Counted from the first letter of the stretch, positions 1-7,559 are shown. The stretch is 38,906 bases of DNA from an uncultured Clostridia bacterium (GCA_934462945.1 CAKSJF010000011.1:1-38906); one strand, 5' to 3'. Notes: generated by a model from the sequence alone, not told the origin. Numbers and translations: made by a program.

Positions 1-358
1 GAATGCTTTCCAAAAGCCCCTGACTGCCGGAGAGCGGATGCACCCGGCGCGTTTCCTTATAGCGCTTGACAAGCGTTTCATCATCCGCGTCCAAAAAGAG
101 CAGGCTGCAGGAATAGCCGTCCTGCTGTAACTTTTTGATATTATCCAAAAGCTCGTTGATCAGTTCGCCCACGCGAATATCCACCACAAACGCAACCTTT
201 TCATATTTTCCGTTCATTGAAAAGAACAGCTTTGCAAATTCCGGAATCAGATTCGGCGGCATGTTGTCAATGCAGAAAAATCCGCTGTCCTCCAAAAAGC
301 GGAGCACCTGCGATTTTCCCGACCCGGATAACCCTGTCACCACCGTAAATTGTCTCAT
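1..358 (-). CDS. rapZ: RapZ/YvcJ family nucleotide-binding protein, N-terminal part (cut by window edge)
   Basis: The reading frame starts at an ATG at 358 and runs off the left edge, giving about 119 N-terminal residues. A Walker A motif, GLSGSGKS, sits at residues 9-16 directly after the first beta strand. A segment near residues 89-108 beginning DADDETLVKRY and ending ETRRVHPL is characteristic of the RapZ (YvcJ, formerly UPF0042) family, whose members bind nucleotides and, in enterobacteria, act as an RNase adaptor in amino-sugar control. In Firmicutes the gene lies in an hprK-yvcJ-yvcK-whiA neighbourhood, and the order here agrees. The start is supported by a GAGAGGAAT ribosome-binding site made from the last codons of murB, four bases upstream of this gene. 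The rest of the protein is outside the window. The family call is firm; the cellular role in this organism is inferred. Confidence 0.93.
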   Translation of the reverse strand, partial: MRQFTVVTGLSGSGKSQVLRFLEDSGFFCIDNMPPNLIPEFAKLFFSMNGKYEKVAFVVDIRVGELINELLDNIKKLQQDGYSCSLLFLDADDETLVKRYKETRRVHPLSGSQGLLESI

Positions 359-362
359 GGTT

Positions 363-1271
363 TTATTCCTCTCTTCCAATCATTCGTATCTCCGGCTCTA
401 AGAACACTCCGGATTTTTCCTGCACAGTCTTCTGCACATGCCGGATCACCGCCCGGACATCCTTTGCTGTTGCACCACCGTAATTTACTAAAAATCCGGC
501 ATGTTTTTCCGAGATGCCGGCGCCGCCGATCCGAAAACCTTTCAGTCCTGATTCTTCAATCAGCGCCCCGGCAAAATGCCCCTCCGGACGCTTAAATGCA
601 CTTCCTGCGCTTGGATAGGATAGCGGCTGCTTTTCTGCTCTTTTCCGGGAAAGCTCTTGCATTTTTGCCCGGATTTCCTGCTCATTTCCCTTGGAAAGCG
701 TAAGCGTACATCCTAAAAGAATGCCGCCGTTTTCTGAAAAACTGCTTTTCCGATACCCAAAGAACAGCTCCTCCCGTCCGGCAGTTTTGATCTCTCCATC
801 CTCTGAAAGGTAGGTCACAGTCTCAATCAATGTTCCGATTTCTCCGCCGTATGCGCCTGCATTCATATAAATTGCACCGCCCAGTGTTCCGGGAATGCCG
901 GAGGCAAATTCCAGTCCGGTAAGACCTGCCTTTGCCGCAATGGAGGAAAGCTCCGATAAAAGGATTCCGGCTTCTGCCGAAATTGTTTCTCCCAGAACCT
1001 CTGCCTTTTTCATTCGCTTTGCAATCCGGATCACCACTCCGTCAATCCCGGCATCTGAAACTAAAAGGTTTGAGCCGTTTCCGATCACGGTATAAGGTTC
1101 ATTTTCATCTTTTAACAGGGACACTAAACTCTCTGTTTCCTCCCTGCTCTCTGGCTCGCAGAGCACCTCTGCCGCGCCTCCGATCCGAAAGGTTGTATAC
1201 TTCGCCATTGGTACATTTTCTTCGGTATTCTGGCAGATTTTCTTGATCTGCTCCAACAAATCAGCTTTCAT
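363..1271 (-). CDS. murB: UDP-N-acetylenolpyruvoylglucosamine reductase (MurB)
   Basis: This cytoplasmic flavoenzyme reduces UDP-GlcNAc-enolpyruvate to UDP-MurNAc with NADPH, the second committed step of peptidoglycan precursor synthesis and the one after MurA, encoded at 3762. The 302-residue length is normal for the short type II MurB of Gram-positives. Visible motifs are YTTFRIGG near residue 25, the FAD-binding GNGSNLL near 64, GIPGTLGGAIYMNAGAYGGE near 124-143, YRKSSF near 173, and the catalytic serine in YPSAGSAFKRP near 219-229. The C-terminal LEPEIRMIG carries the conserved glutamate. The ATG at 1271 follows a GAGGAG site at about six bases. It sits in a minus-strand operon between a PHP phosphatase and rapZ. 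Confidence 0.97.
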   Translation of the reverse strand: MKADLLEQIKKICQNTEENVPMAKYTTFRIGGAAEVLCEPESREETESLVSLLKDENEPYTVIGNGSNLLVSDAGIDGVVIRIAKRMKKAEVLGETISAEAGILLSELSSIAAKAGLTGLEFASGIPGTLGGAIYMNAGAYGGEIGTLIETVTYLSEDGEIKTAGREELFFGYRKSSFSENGGILLGCTLTLSKGNEQEIRAKMQELSRKRAEKQPLSYPSAGSAFKRPEGHFAGALIEESGLKGFRIGGAGISEKHAGFLVNYGGATAKDVRAVIRHVQKTVQEKSGVFLEPEIRMIGREE

Positions 1272-1281
1272 AAAAACTCCT

Positions 1282-1992
1282 CTATATTGTTCTCCGATCC
1301 TTAAGATAATCCTTTAAGGCTGCATAGGAACGGTTCATAATCAGCTCCTCCGGAAAATCAATCTCCCGGAGCATGGCAAGCGCCGGTTCAATCTGGTTGA
1401 CCGTGGTATAAAAATGCGCATCGCTGTTGACCGCAATTCCCACTCCCAATGCTTTTGCACGCTCGGCAATCTTCCGGCAGTTTTTCACATTCGCCGGTCG
1501 CACCGAAAAGGTGTGTGCGTTGATTTCAATCAGCTTGTGCAGCTCGCCTGCACGCTTTAGAACTGTATCAATATCATATTCTGCACGCGGATTTCCGCTA
1601 TGGCAGAGCATATCCACATATGGCTTTTCCAAAAGCTTTAAATAGCATTCGGTGTGATCCTCATCCATTCCCTCATGTATACCGTCGTGTACGCTGACGC
1701 CGACAAAATCCATGCTTTTTAATAGTTCCTCCGGCATGTCGAGCGTTCCCTTGTTATCTAAAATATTCACCTCACAGCCGCACAAAACGCGTACTCCTGA
1801 AAGATAGTCCGGGATTTCCTTATAGTTGCAGAAAAACGCAAACGACATATGCGGATCCATCCCAACACCGTGATCGGTCAGAGCAATCAGCTCCAATCCC
1901 TTTTCTACCGCTGAATCTACCATTTCCTTGATTGTTGAATACGCATGCACACTTGCTAAGGTGTGGCAGTGCAGATCTGTTTTAATCTTCAT
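1282..1992 (-). CDS. PHP-domain metal-dependent phosphatase, YcdX-like
   Basis: About 236 residues of the polymerase-and-histidinol-phosphatase (PHP) fold. The N-terminal metal ligands are clear in KTDLHCHTLASVHAYS, followed by LIALTDHGVGMDP, and later HSGNPRAEYDID and VNSDAHF supply the remaining histidine and aspartate ligands. The spacing and length fit the YcdX/YcdX-like phosphatase group, trinuclear-metal hydrolases acting on small phosphorylated compounds. The substrate cannot be read from sequence. I placed the start at the ATG at 1992 because family members begin MKIKTDLHCH; an in-frame GTG at 2001 is an alternative and neither has a strong ribosome-binding site. It lies between hprK and murB with gaps of about 10-15 bases, so it is surely co-transcribed. 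Confidence 0.9.
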   Translation of the reverse strand: MKIKTDLHCHTLASVHAYSTIKEMVDSAVEKGLELIALTDHGVGMDPHMSFAFFCNYKEIPDYLSGVRVLCGCEVNILDNKGTLDMPEELLKSMDFVGVSVHDGIHEGMDEDHTECYLKLLEKPYVDMLCHSGNPRAEYDIDTVLKRAGELHKLIEINAHTFSVRPANVKNCRKIAERAKALGVGIAVNSDAHFYTTVNQIEPALAMLREIDFPEELIMNRSYAALKDYLKDRRTI

Positions 1993-2007
1993 TTTTCCCA
2001 CGCTTTC

Positions 2008-2955
2008 TTATTCGTCCATATTCCCTTGCATTTCTCTCATCAGACGGTTGTTTAATTCCACAGCCGCGTTATAGCCCATCCGTTTCTGACGGTTATTCAT
2101 TGCTGCAACTTCAATAATGACGGCAAGATTTCTTCCCAGCTTCACCGGAATGGTGAGACTGGAAATATTGATGCCCATGATATTGGTATATTCATCCACC
2201 ATACCCAGGCGGTCGTACTGCTTTCCCTCGACCCACGGTTCTAAATGGATTACAAGGTCAATACTCTCGGTATCCTTTACCGCACCAATACCAAAGATCT
2301 CCTTTACGTCAATAATGCCGATACCGCGAAGTTCCACAAAGTGGCGGATAATTGCCGGAGAACTGCCGACCAGAGTGCGGTTTGACACGCGCTTAATCTC
2401 CACCGCATCGTCCGCTACCAGGCGGTGTCCGCGCTTTAAAAGCTCAATTGCCGTCTCGCTTTTTCCCACGCCGCTCTCGCCTAAGATCAGGATTCCCTCG
2501 CCGTATACCTCCACCAAAACACCGTGGCGCGTGATTCTTGGTGCAATCTGAACATTCAGATAACTAATCAGCGCGCTCATCATACTGGAGGTGGATTCCT
2601 CCGTCCGCACCACCGTAACGTCATATTTTTCCGCCAGCTGGAGCATTTCCGGTCCGACCTGCATGCCGCGCGTGATCACCAGAAGCGGAATCCGCTTGGA
2701 GAAAAGTTTTTCTAAAAGCTGATACCGCTGTTCTCCCGGAAACTGCTCCAAATACGTCAGCTCGACCTTTCCCATAATCTGAATCCGCATGGGATCAAAA
2801 TAGTCGTAAAAGCCGACAATCTGCAATGCCGGACGGTTCAGATCGGAGGTGCTTATCTGAATTTCCGAAAGCTTTGTGGAGCTGTAAAGCTTTTCAAACT
2901 GAAATTCTTCTAACACCTTTGTCAATGGAATGGAAAATTTGTTTTCGTTCATCAT
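2008..2955 (-). CDS. hprK: HPr kinase/phosphorylase (HprK)
   Basis: Bifunctional ATP-dependent kinase and phosphorylase of Ser46 on HPr, the sensor of carbon catabolite repression in Firmicutes. At 315 residues it has normal length. The substrate-loop histidine is in RHGVLVEVYG near residue 144, Walker A GESGVGKS is at 159-166, and LVADDAVEI gives the acidic residues after it. The family signature LRGIGIIDVKEIFGIGAV follows near residue 208, and the end contains EVAAMNNRQKRMGYNAA. Two adjacent ATGs (2955, 2952) follow an AAAGGA site. It is first in the minus-strand operon with the PHP phosphatase, murB and rapZ. Confidence 0.97.
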   Translation of the reverse strand: MMNENKFSIPLTKVLEEFQFEKLYSSTKLSEIQISTSDLNRPALQIVGFYDYFDPMRIQIMGKVELTYLEQFPGEQRYQLLEKLFSKRIPLLVITRGMQVGPEMLQLAEKYDVTVVRTEESTSSMMSALISYLNVQIAPRITRHGVLVEVYGEGILILGESGVGKSETAIELLKRGHRLVADDAVEIKRVSNRTLVGSSPAIIRHFVELRGIGIIDVKEIFGIGAVKDTESIDLVIHLEPWVEGKQYDRLGMVDEYTNIMGINISSLTIPVKLGRNLAVIIEVAAMNNRQKRMGYNAAVELNNRLMREMQGNMDE

Positions 2956-2991
2956 CAGTAATGTTTCCTTTCTACATGATTCTCTCTATCC

Positions 2992-3020
2992 ATTATACAT
3001 GATTTTTTCAAAATTTAAAA
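2992..3020 (-). promoter_or_regulatory. Possible sigma-A promoter of the hprK operon
   Basis: On the minus strand a perfect TATAAT lies at 2997-2992, about 37 bases before the hprK start. The -35 position 17 bases upstream reads only TTTTAA, so the assignment rests on the -10 box. The surrounding 2956-3128 stretch is very AT-rich and holds no credible gene. Confidence 0.4.
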
Positions 3021-3128
3021 TAGAATTTTAAAAATTTATACAAATTTATGATTTTTCCGTCGAAATCAACAAAAAATCCGTCTCTTTTCCCTTTTCTGAA
3101 AAAGAATTTATTTTTTTTGAAAAAACAC

Positions 3129-3157
3129 TTGCAATCTTTCTGAAAATGTGGTAAAAT
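3129..3157 (+). promoter_or_regulatory. Sigma-A promoter of rpmB
   Basis: TTGCAA at 3129-3134 and TAAAAT at 3152-3157 are separated by 17 bases, about 45 bases upstream of the rpmB start. Confidence 0.75.
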
Positions 3158-3201
3158 AGTTTTGTTTTGATGATTCAATAGTAGTTTAGGAGGTGTTTCA
3201 A

Positions 3202-3390
3202 ATGGCAAAATGCGATATTTGCGGAAAGGGCGTATCCTTTGGTATCAAAGTCAGCCATTCGCACAGAAGATCAAACAGAACATGGAAAGCGAACGTTAGA
3301 AAGGTTCGCGCAATCGTAAACGGCACTCCGAAATCCGTATACGTCTGCACACGTTGCTTACGTTCCGGAAAGGTAACCCGCTCCGTTTGA
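3202..3390 (+). CDS. rpmB: 50S ribosomal protein L28
   Basis: A 62-residue basic protein of the large ribosomal subunit, matching the L28 family from end to end: MAKCDICGKGVSFG at the start, SHSHRRSNRTWKANVRKVR in the middle, and VYVCTRCLRSGKV near the C-terminus. The two CxxC pairs (CDIC and CTRC) make this the zinc-binding, C-plus form of L28. Zinc-free paralogues induced by zinc starvation lack these cysteines. The ATG at 3202 follows a TAGGAGGTG site at seven bases, so an upstream in-frame start at 3193 is not needed. The gene is monocistronic, with its own promoter upstream and a hairpin with a T-run directly after it. Confidence 0.97.
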   Translation: MAKCDICGKGVSFGIKVSHSHRRSNRTWKANVRKVRAIVNGTPKSVYVCTRCLRSGKVTRSV

Positions 3391-3414
3391 TCACAGGTAA
3401 ACAGGAAAGCAAGG

Positions 3415-3449
3415 CAGAGGGCAATTTTGTTCTCTGTTTTTTTCTTTTT
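3415..3449 (+). terminator. Rho-independent terminator of rpmB
   Basis: CAGAG (3415-3419) pairs with CTCTG (3432-3436), with possible wobble extension inward, followed by TTTTTTTCTTTTT. It closes the rpmB transcript just before the next promoter. Confidence 0.7.
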
Positions 3450-3451
3450 GC

Positions 3452-3480
3452 TTGACAGATTTAAAAATTCATGGTATAAT
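3452..3480 (+). promoter_or_regulatory. Consensus sigma-A promoter of a candidate small RNA
   Basis: A perfect TTGACA (3452-3457) and a perfect TATAAT (3475-3480) are separated by exactly 17 bases. This is the ideal vegetative promoter, yet no reading frame with a ribosome-binding site follows before a strong terminator at 3550-3583. Confidence 0.85.
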
Positions 3481-3486
3481 GTAATC

Positions 3487-3583
3487 ATAAAGGGTGACTT
3501 CATTGCAGTAACGGTCATCCCCTAAGTAGTTTTATAGACTGTAGAAGATGCCGCTTACCGCTATGCGAGGCGGCTTTTTCTTT
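3487..3583 (+). ncRNA. Candidate small noncoding RNA between rpmB and murA
   Basis: This is the stretch between the consensus promoter at 3452-3480 and the T-run of a strong terminator, giving a predicted RNA of about 97 nt. It has a 5' hairpin in which GGGTGAC (3492-3498) pairs with GTCATCC (3514-3520) around a 15-nt loop. A 29-nt linker follows that looks unpaired, then the terminator stem. No plausible coding frame is present. I compared it by memory with common riboswitches, 6S RNA and the small SRP RNA and could not match it. Because murA has its own promoter downstream, a free-standing RNA is more likely than a murA leader. The family is unknown. Confidence 0.55.
3550..3583 (+). terminator. 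Strong rho-independent terminator of the candidate RNA
   Basis: GCCGCTT (3550-3556) pairs with AGGCGGC (3568-3574), and an inner CGC/GCG stem closes a TAT triloop after a two-base bulge. TTTTTCTTT follows. Confidence 0.85.
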
Positions 3584-3632
3584 GCATTACTCTTTCGTAA
3601 TTAAAAAAATTTAAAAAATTTTCAAAAAAAGT

Positions 3633-3661
3633 TTGGAATTTACGAAATTATATGTTATAAT
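3633..3661 (+). promoter_or_regulatory. Sigma-A promoter of the murA operon
   Basis: TTGGAA (3633-3638) and TATAAT (3656-3661) lie 17 bases apart, about 100 bases before the murA start, inside a very AT-rich stretch. Confidence 0.65.
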
Positions 3662-3721
3662 AGAATTTAGGATATTATTATTTTTGATTTTTATGATTAT
3701 TTTTATAGATAGATACAAGCC

Positions 3722-3745
3722 TTTACGCGTATAAAAACGCGTAAA
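3722..3745 (+). promoter_or_regulatory. Perfect inverted repeat in the murA leader
   Basis: TTTACGCGT (3722-3730) and ACGCGTAAA (3737-3745) are perfect 9-base complements around ATAAAA, ending just before the AGAGGAG ribosome-binding site (3747-3753). As RNA it would form a stable stem next to the site. As DNA it could be a dimeric operator. There is no T-run, so it is not a terminator. Confidence 0.6.
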
Positions 3746-3761
3746 CAGAGGAGTGAAACAA

Positions 3762-5033
3762 TTGGAAAAATTAGTGATCAGGGGAAAGAGACGACTTTCC
3801 GGAGAGATCATTGTCAGCGGTGCAAAGAATGCTGCTGTCGCAATTATTCCAGCCTGCCTTTTGATCAACGGGATCTGCCGGCTGGAAAACCTGCCTGATA
3901 TTAAGGATGTAAAGCTTTACTTAGATATTTTAAAGGATATGGGTGCAGAGGTTACATATATTGACAAGAACACAGTCGATATTGACTGCTCCAATGTTAC
4001 CTGCTACGAACCAAACCCCAGTCTGACCCAAAAAATGCGCGGTTCTTCCTATCTTTTAGGTGCTCTTTTGAGCCGTTGCAAAAAATGTGTGATTCCGCCT
4101 CCCGGCGGCTGTGATTTCGGCACACGTCCGATTGATCAGCATATTAAGGGTTTTCGTGCACTCGGTGCATCTGTGGAGATTTCCTACGGAAAAATCCACG
4201 CGGAGGCAAAGGAACTCGCTGCTGCCAATATTTATTTTGATGTGATCACCGTTGGCGGAACAATTAATGTGATGTTGGGCGCTGTTATGGCAAACGGTGT
4301 GACTGTGATTGAAAATGCGGCAAAAGAACCGCATATTGTAGATTTGGCAAACTTTTTAAATGCTATGGGTGCAAATATCCGCGGCGCAGGAACGGACACT
4401 ATTAAAATCAAGGGAGTTTCGGAGCTGCACGGCGGTATTTACTCCATTATTCCGGATCAGATTGAGGCAGGAACCTTTATGATCGCAGCCGCTGCCACGC
4501 GCGGCGACGTTCTGATCAAAAATGTGATTCCGCGCCATTTAGAGCCGATTTCAGCAAAGCTTTCGGAATCCGGTGTGAAAATTGAAGAATTTGAGGACAG
4601 TGTCCGGGTGTATGTGCCGGAGGGAACAACGCTTTCACCGATCAGCTTTATTGCACTTCCCTACCCCGGCTATCCGACCGATATGCAGCCGCAGCTTGTG
4701 ACATTCTTATCCACAGTTATGGGATCAAGCACGGCACGCGAGGGTGTCTGGGACGACCGTTTCCGCTATGTAGATGAACTAAAGCGCATGGGTGCCAATA
4801 TTCGCGTAGAGGGAAAGCTTGCCTTGATTGACGGTGTTCCGCAATTAACCGGTGCATCTGTCCGCGCAACCGATCTCCGTGCCGGTGCGGCAATGATTAT
4901 TGCCGGACTCATGGCAGACGGAACAACCGAGATCAATGAGATTTACCACATTGACCGCGGCTATGAAAACTTTGAAGAAAAATTTATTAAGCTGGGCGCA
5001 CAGATTGAACGCGTGCAGGTTTTAAATTCATAA
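3762..5033 (+). CDS. murA: UDP-N-acetylglucosamine 1-carboxyvinyltransferase (MurA)
   Basis: Cytoplasmic enzyme that transfers enolpyruvate from PEP to UDP-GlcNAc, the first committed step of peptidoglycan synthesis and the target of fosfomycin. The 423 residues are full length. The N-terminus contains SGAKNAAVAI with the conserved lysine, and the catalytic loop PPGGCDFGTRPIDQHI carries the reactive cysteine at residue 117, which predicts fosfomycin sensitivity at the target. I chose the TTG at 3762 because it gives the family N-terminus MEKLVIRG and sits eight bases after AGAGGAG. The upstream in-frame GTG at 3753 overlaps that site. It is first in a run with walJ and rlmH. Many Firmicutes have two murA paralogues, and I cannot tell which one this is. 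Confidence 0.95.
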   Translation: MEKLVIRGKRRLSGEIIVSGAKNAAVAIIPACLLINGICRLENLPDIKDVKLYLDILKDMGAEVTYIDKNTVDIDCSNVTCYEPNPSLTQKMRGSSYLLGALLSRCKKCVIPPPGGCDFGTRPIDQHIKGFRALGASVEISYGKIHAEAKELAAANIYFDVITVGGTINVMLGAVMANGVTVIENAAKEPHIVDLANFLNAMGANIRGAGTDTIKIKGVSELHGGIYSIIPDQIEAGTFMIAAAATRGDVLIKNVIPRHLEPISAKLSESGVKIEEFEDSVRVYVPEGTTLSPISFIALPYPGYPTDMQPQLVTFLSTVMGSSTAREGVWDDRFRYVDELKRMGANIRVEGKLALIDGVPQLTGASVRATDLRAGAAMIIAGLMADGTTEINEIYHIDRGYENFEEKFIKLGAQIERVQVLNS

Positions 5034-5043
5034 AGGGGTCATT

Positions 5044-5817
5044 ATGTTCGTATCACTCATCAGCGGTTCTTCCGGCAATGCGTCGGTCATTTCGGACGGA
5101 ACAACTTACATTCTGACCGATTGCGGCATGTCCGGGAAAAAGCTTTCAGAAGCGCTGGCAAGCTTAGATCTTTCCTGCGCTGACCTTGCCTGCGTACTCT
5201 TAACACATGAGCATGTCGACCACAGCCGCGGCATCGGTGTACTTGCCCGACGGTATCATCTGCCGGTTTATGCAACCGAGGACACCTTTTCTGCTCTCTC
5301 AGTCGGCGACATTCCGGATGGACTTTTTCATCCCGTCAAACCGGGCGAGGATTTTTCAGTAGGAGAGATCGGCATAAAGCCTTTTTCCATCCTGCATGAC
5401 GCGGCAGACCCTGTAGGATATACCTTTACCACAAAAGACAGCCGTTATGCCATTGCAACCGACACCGGAGAAATGAATGAAGACATTTTCTCTGCCATCT
5501 CCGGCTGTGACTGCGTGCTTTTAGAATCCAACCACGATGTGGATATGCTAATGTACGGGAGTTATCCATATCCTTTAAAAAAGCGGATTCTTGGACGTTT
5601 TGGGCATCTTTCCAATGCCGATGCGTCCAAAACAGCGGTACAGCTTTTGGAACAGGGAACAAAAAAAATCCTGCTCGGACACTTGAGCAAGGAAAACAAC
5701 ACCCCGGAAATCGCCTATGAAACAACCAAAAATGCTCTGACCTCTGTCGGTGCAAAGCTTTCGGAAGATATTGCATTAGGGGTTGCCGGGCGGTACGAAA
5801 TCACAAGATTGGACTAA
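5044..5817 (+). CDS. walJ: MBL-fold metallohydrolase, WalJ/YycJ family
   Basis: A 257-residue metallo-beta-lactamase-fold protein. The HxHxDH metal signature is HEHVDH at residues 55-60. Later ATDTGEM and ESNHDVDML carry the remaining metal-site aspartate and histidine, and LGHLSKENNTPE is the closing histidine motif. The overall pattern, beginning with SLISGSSGNAS, is that of YycJ/WalJ (VicX), a predicted exonuclease-like hydrolase encoded near the WalKR system and rlmH in Bacillus. Here it lies ten bases after murA and four before rlmH, keeping the walJ-rlmH association without the walKR genes. Its in vivo substrate is not known from sequence. The ATG follows an AAAGGGG site. Confidence 0.9.
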   Translation: MFVSLISGSSGNASVISDGTTYILTDCGMSGKKLSEALASLDLSCADLACVLLTHEHVDHSRGIGVLARRYHLPVYATEDTFSALSVGDIPDGLFHPVKPGEDFSVGEIGIKPFSILHDAADPVGYTFTTKDSRYAIATDTGEMNEDIFSAISGCDCVLLESNHDVDMLMYGSYPYPLKKRILGRFGHLSNADASKTAVQLLEQGTKKILLGHLSKENNTPEIAYETTKNALTSVGAKLSEDIALGVAGRYEITRLD

Positions 5818-5821
5818 AAAC

Positions 5822-6298
5822 ATGGATGTTACCATTATAACTGTCGGAAAATTAAAGGAAAAATTTTTTCAGGATGCCGTTTCAGAATATTTGAAACGGC
5901 TTTCTCGTTTTGCCAAGGTGAAAATTATTGAAATCCCGGACGAAAAAATTCCGGAACATGCAAGCGAAAAACAAAAAGCACAGATTTTGGAGCGCGAGGG
6001 AAAAGAAATTCTCTCTTATTTAAAAGAGGGAACATATTTTGTAACACTTTGCGTGGAAGGAAAAACCCTTTCTAGTGAGGAATTTGCCGCAAAAATTTCG
6101 GACGCAGCAATGCAGTGCGGAAAAATCACATTTGCCATCGGATCGTCCATGGGACTTTCCCCAGAAGTAAAAAGCCGTTCCTCCCTGCGCTTAAGCTTTG
6201 GCAGAATGACCCTGCCGCATCAGCTGATGCGTGTGGTTTTAACAGAACAAATCTACCGCGCCTTTAAAATCAACGCAAACGAAACTTATCATAAATAA
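5822..6298 (+). CDS. rlmH: 23S rRNA pseudouridine-1915 N3-methyltransferase (RlmH)
   Basis: A 158-residue SPOUT-class methyltransferase that modifies pseudouridine 1915 in helix 69 of 23S rRNA on assembled ribosomes. The knotted AdoMet-binding C-terminus is clear: FAIGSSMGLSPEV, then LSFGRMTLPHQLMRVVLTEQ and YRAFKINANETYHK at the end, all RlmH hallmarks. I set the start at the ATG at 5822, which gives the normal family length. A longer frame would overlap walJ. The ribosome-binding site is weak, and coupling to walJ four bases upstream is likely. Confidence 0.95.
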   Translation: MDVTIITVGKLKEKFFQDAVSEYLKRLSRFAKVKIIEIPDEKIPEHASEKQKAQILEREGKEILSYLKEGTYFVTLCVEGKTLSSEEFAAKISDAAMQCGKITFAIGSSMGLSPEVKSRSSLRLSFGRMTLPHQLMRVVLTEQIYRAFKINANETYHK

Positions 6299-6341
6299 AA
6301 TTAGAAAAAATTCTCCATACTAAGAAAAATGAATGCAAATT

Positions 6342-6600
6342 GACAATCCCTCAGTCACTGCGTGACAGCTCCCTTTACTCAAGGGAGCCATAAATAAGTG
6401 TAAACTTTTTATGTTAGCAGTTTGACTTTGCTGATTGAAATACGAAATGCTGCTCAGTTGGACTCACCAATTGGCTCCCTTGAGTAAAGGGTAGCGAAGC
6501 GGCAGCGCGGCAATGAATGACCGTCCGGGGGACGGTCAGAACCGCGATGTGACCGAGCCGCAGTGAGAATCTGTCGCTGTCAGGCAACTGAGGGATTGTC
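6342..6600 (+). repeat. MITE-like intergenic repeat, copy 1 (259 bp)
   Basis: The element is bounded by a 14-bp perfect inverted repeat: GACAATCCCTCAGT at 6342-6355 and its complement at 6587-6600. It has a 48-bp short arm with a GCTCCCTT/AAGGGAGC hairpin (6368-6388), an AT-rich core of about 83 bp, and a 128-bp long arm starting GGCTCCCTTGAG. The long arm contains a perfect 9-bp hairpin, TGACCGTCC/GGACGGTCA (6518-6538). The same arms recur in opposite orientation at 21399-21658. No transposase or long frame lies inside, so it is non-autonomous. It fills most of the 325-bp gap between rlmH and gpr and ends 10 bases before the gpr ribosome-binding site. I see no clear target-site duplication. 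Confidence 0.85.
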
Positions 6601-6623
6601 CTCTTTGCTTAGGAGGAGTTTTT

Positions 6624-7559
6624 TTGATACGAACAGATTTAGCATTAGAGGCGCAGGAATTATATCGGGAAAATGCAGCGGCGGAATCGGCGATTGACGG
6701 TGTGGAAACCGACATTTCCCAGACCGGGAATGTCAGCGTAACCAAAATCCGGATCACAAACGAAAACGGTGCAACCGCGCTCGGAAAACCGGTCGGTACT
6801 TATGTTACCGTTGAGGCACCGGATTTAAAATTTAACGAGAAAGACTACGAAACCGCCTGCCGGCTTGCCGCGGATGCAATCCGGGAAATGCTTTCTCCAA
6901 AGCCGGAGCATGTGACGTTAGTGGTCGGCTTAGGGAATCGGAATGTAACGCCGGACGCGCTTGGTCCTGCCGCAGTGGATCGGCTGATGATTACAACGCA
7001 TATGAAAAAGCACATGCCGGAATACTTAGACGATTCGATCGGCGGTGTGTGCGCGATTATTCCAGGGGTTTTAGGAACAACCGGACTGGAAAGCGCAGAG
7101 ATTGTAGGCGGTGTAGTAAAGGAGGCAAAGCCGGACGCGGTGATTGCAATTGACGCATTGGCGGCGCGGAGTCCGGATCGGCTCAGCACCACCATTCAAA
7201 TCGGCAACACCGGCATTCGTCCCGGTGCAGGCATCGGTAACCGCCGCGGAGGACTTTCCCAGGAGGCGCTTGGTGTGCCGGTGATTGCAATTGGCGTGCC
7301 GACAGTGATTGACGCGTCCACCATTGTGCAGGACACAGTATTCCAGATTGTACAAGCCATTGAAGAATCAAAGCTACCCGAACAGGAACGCGAAATGCTG
7401 ATTGCAAAAACACTTTCCCAAAGCATTGATCAGATGATGGTGACTCCAAAGGACATTGACCTGATCATTGAGCGCGCCGCAAAAACGGTTGCAAACAGCA
7501 TCAATTTAGCACTCCACCGCGATTTAACCTTTGAAGATATTGAAAATTATGTGGGGTAG
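6624..7559 (+). CDS. gpr: Spore germination protease (GPR)
   Basis: GPR is the endopeptidase that degrades small acid-soluble spore proteins early in germination. It is made as a zymogen in the forespore and self-processed. The 311 residues begin MIRTDLALEAQEL, the typical GPR propeptide start, which fixes the TTG at 6624 as the initiator, seven bases after AGGAGG. Conserved core motifs include VVGLGNRNVTPDALGP, IPGVLGTTGLESAEIV, AIDALAARSPDRL and GIGNRRGGLSQEALGVPVIA. No promoter is visible between the repeat element and the gene. In other spore formers gpr is read by sigma-G, so the repeat may supply or separate the control region. The gene proves the organism belongs to an endospore-forming lineage. 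Confidence 0.96.
   Translation: MIRTDLALEAQELYRENAAAESAIDGVETDISQTGNVSVTKIRITNENGATALGKPVGTYVTVEAPDLKFNEKDYETACRLAADAIREMLSPKPEHVTLVVGLGNRNVTPDALGPAAVDRLMITTHMKKHMPEYLDDSIGGVCAIIPGVLGTTGLESAEIVGGVVKEAKPDAVIAIDALAARSPDRLSTTIQIGNTGIRPGAGIGNRRGGLSQEALGVPVIAIGVPTVIDASTIVQDTVFQIVQAIEESKLPEQEREMLIAKTLSQSIDQMMVTPKDIDLIIERAAKTVANSINLALHRDLTFEDIENYVG

Noticed and set aside
3008..3208. A 66-codon minus-strand frame between hprK and rpmB
   Set aside because: Extremely Lys/Phe-rich because of AT-rich DNA, no ribosome-binding site, and it covers the rpmB promoter.
3487..3583. Riboswitch controlling murA
   Set aside because: A terminator ends the RNA and murA has its own promoter at 3633-3661; no known aptamer pattern was recognised.
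3198..3868. Minus-strand frames across the rpmB-murA gap
   Set aside because: They lie over rpmB, the small-RNA promoter and the murA start; composition is that of non-coding AT-rich DNA.
6342..6600. CRISPR array or tRNA in the repeat region
   Set aside because: Only two inverted arms around one core, no regular spacers, and no cloverleaf or CCA end.
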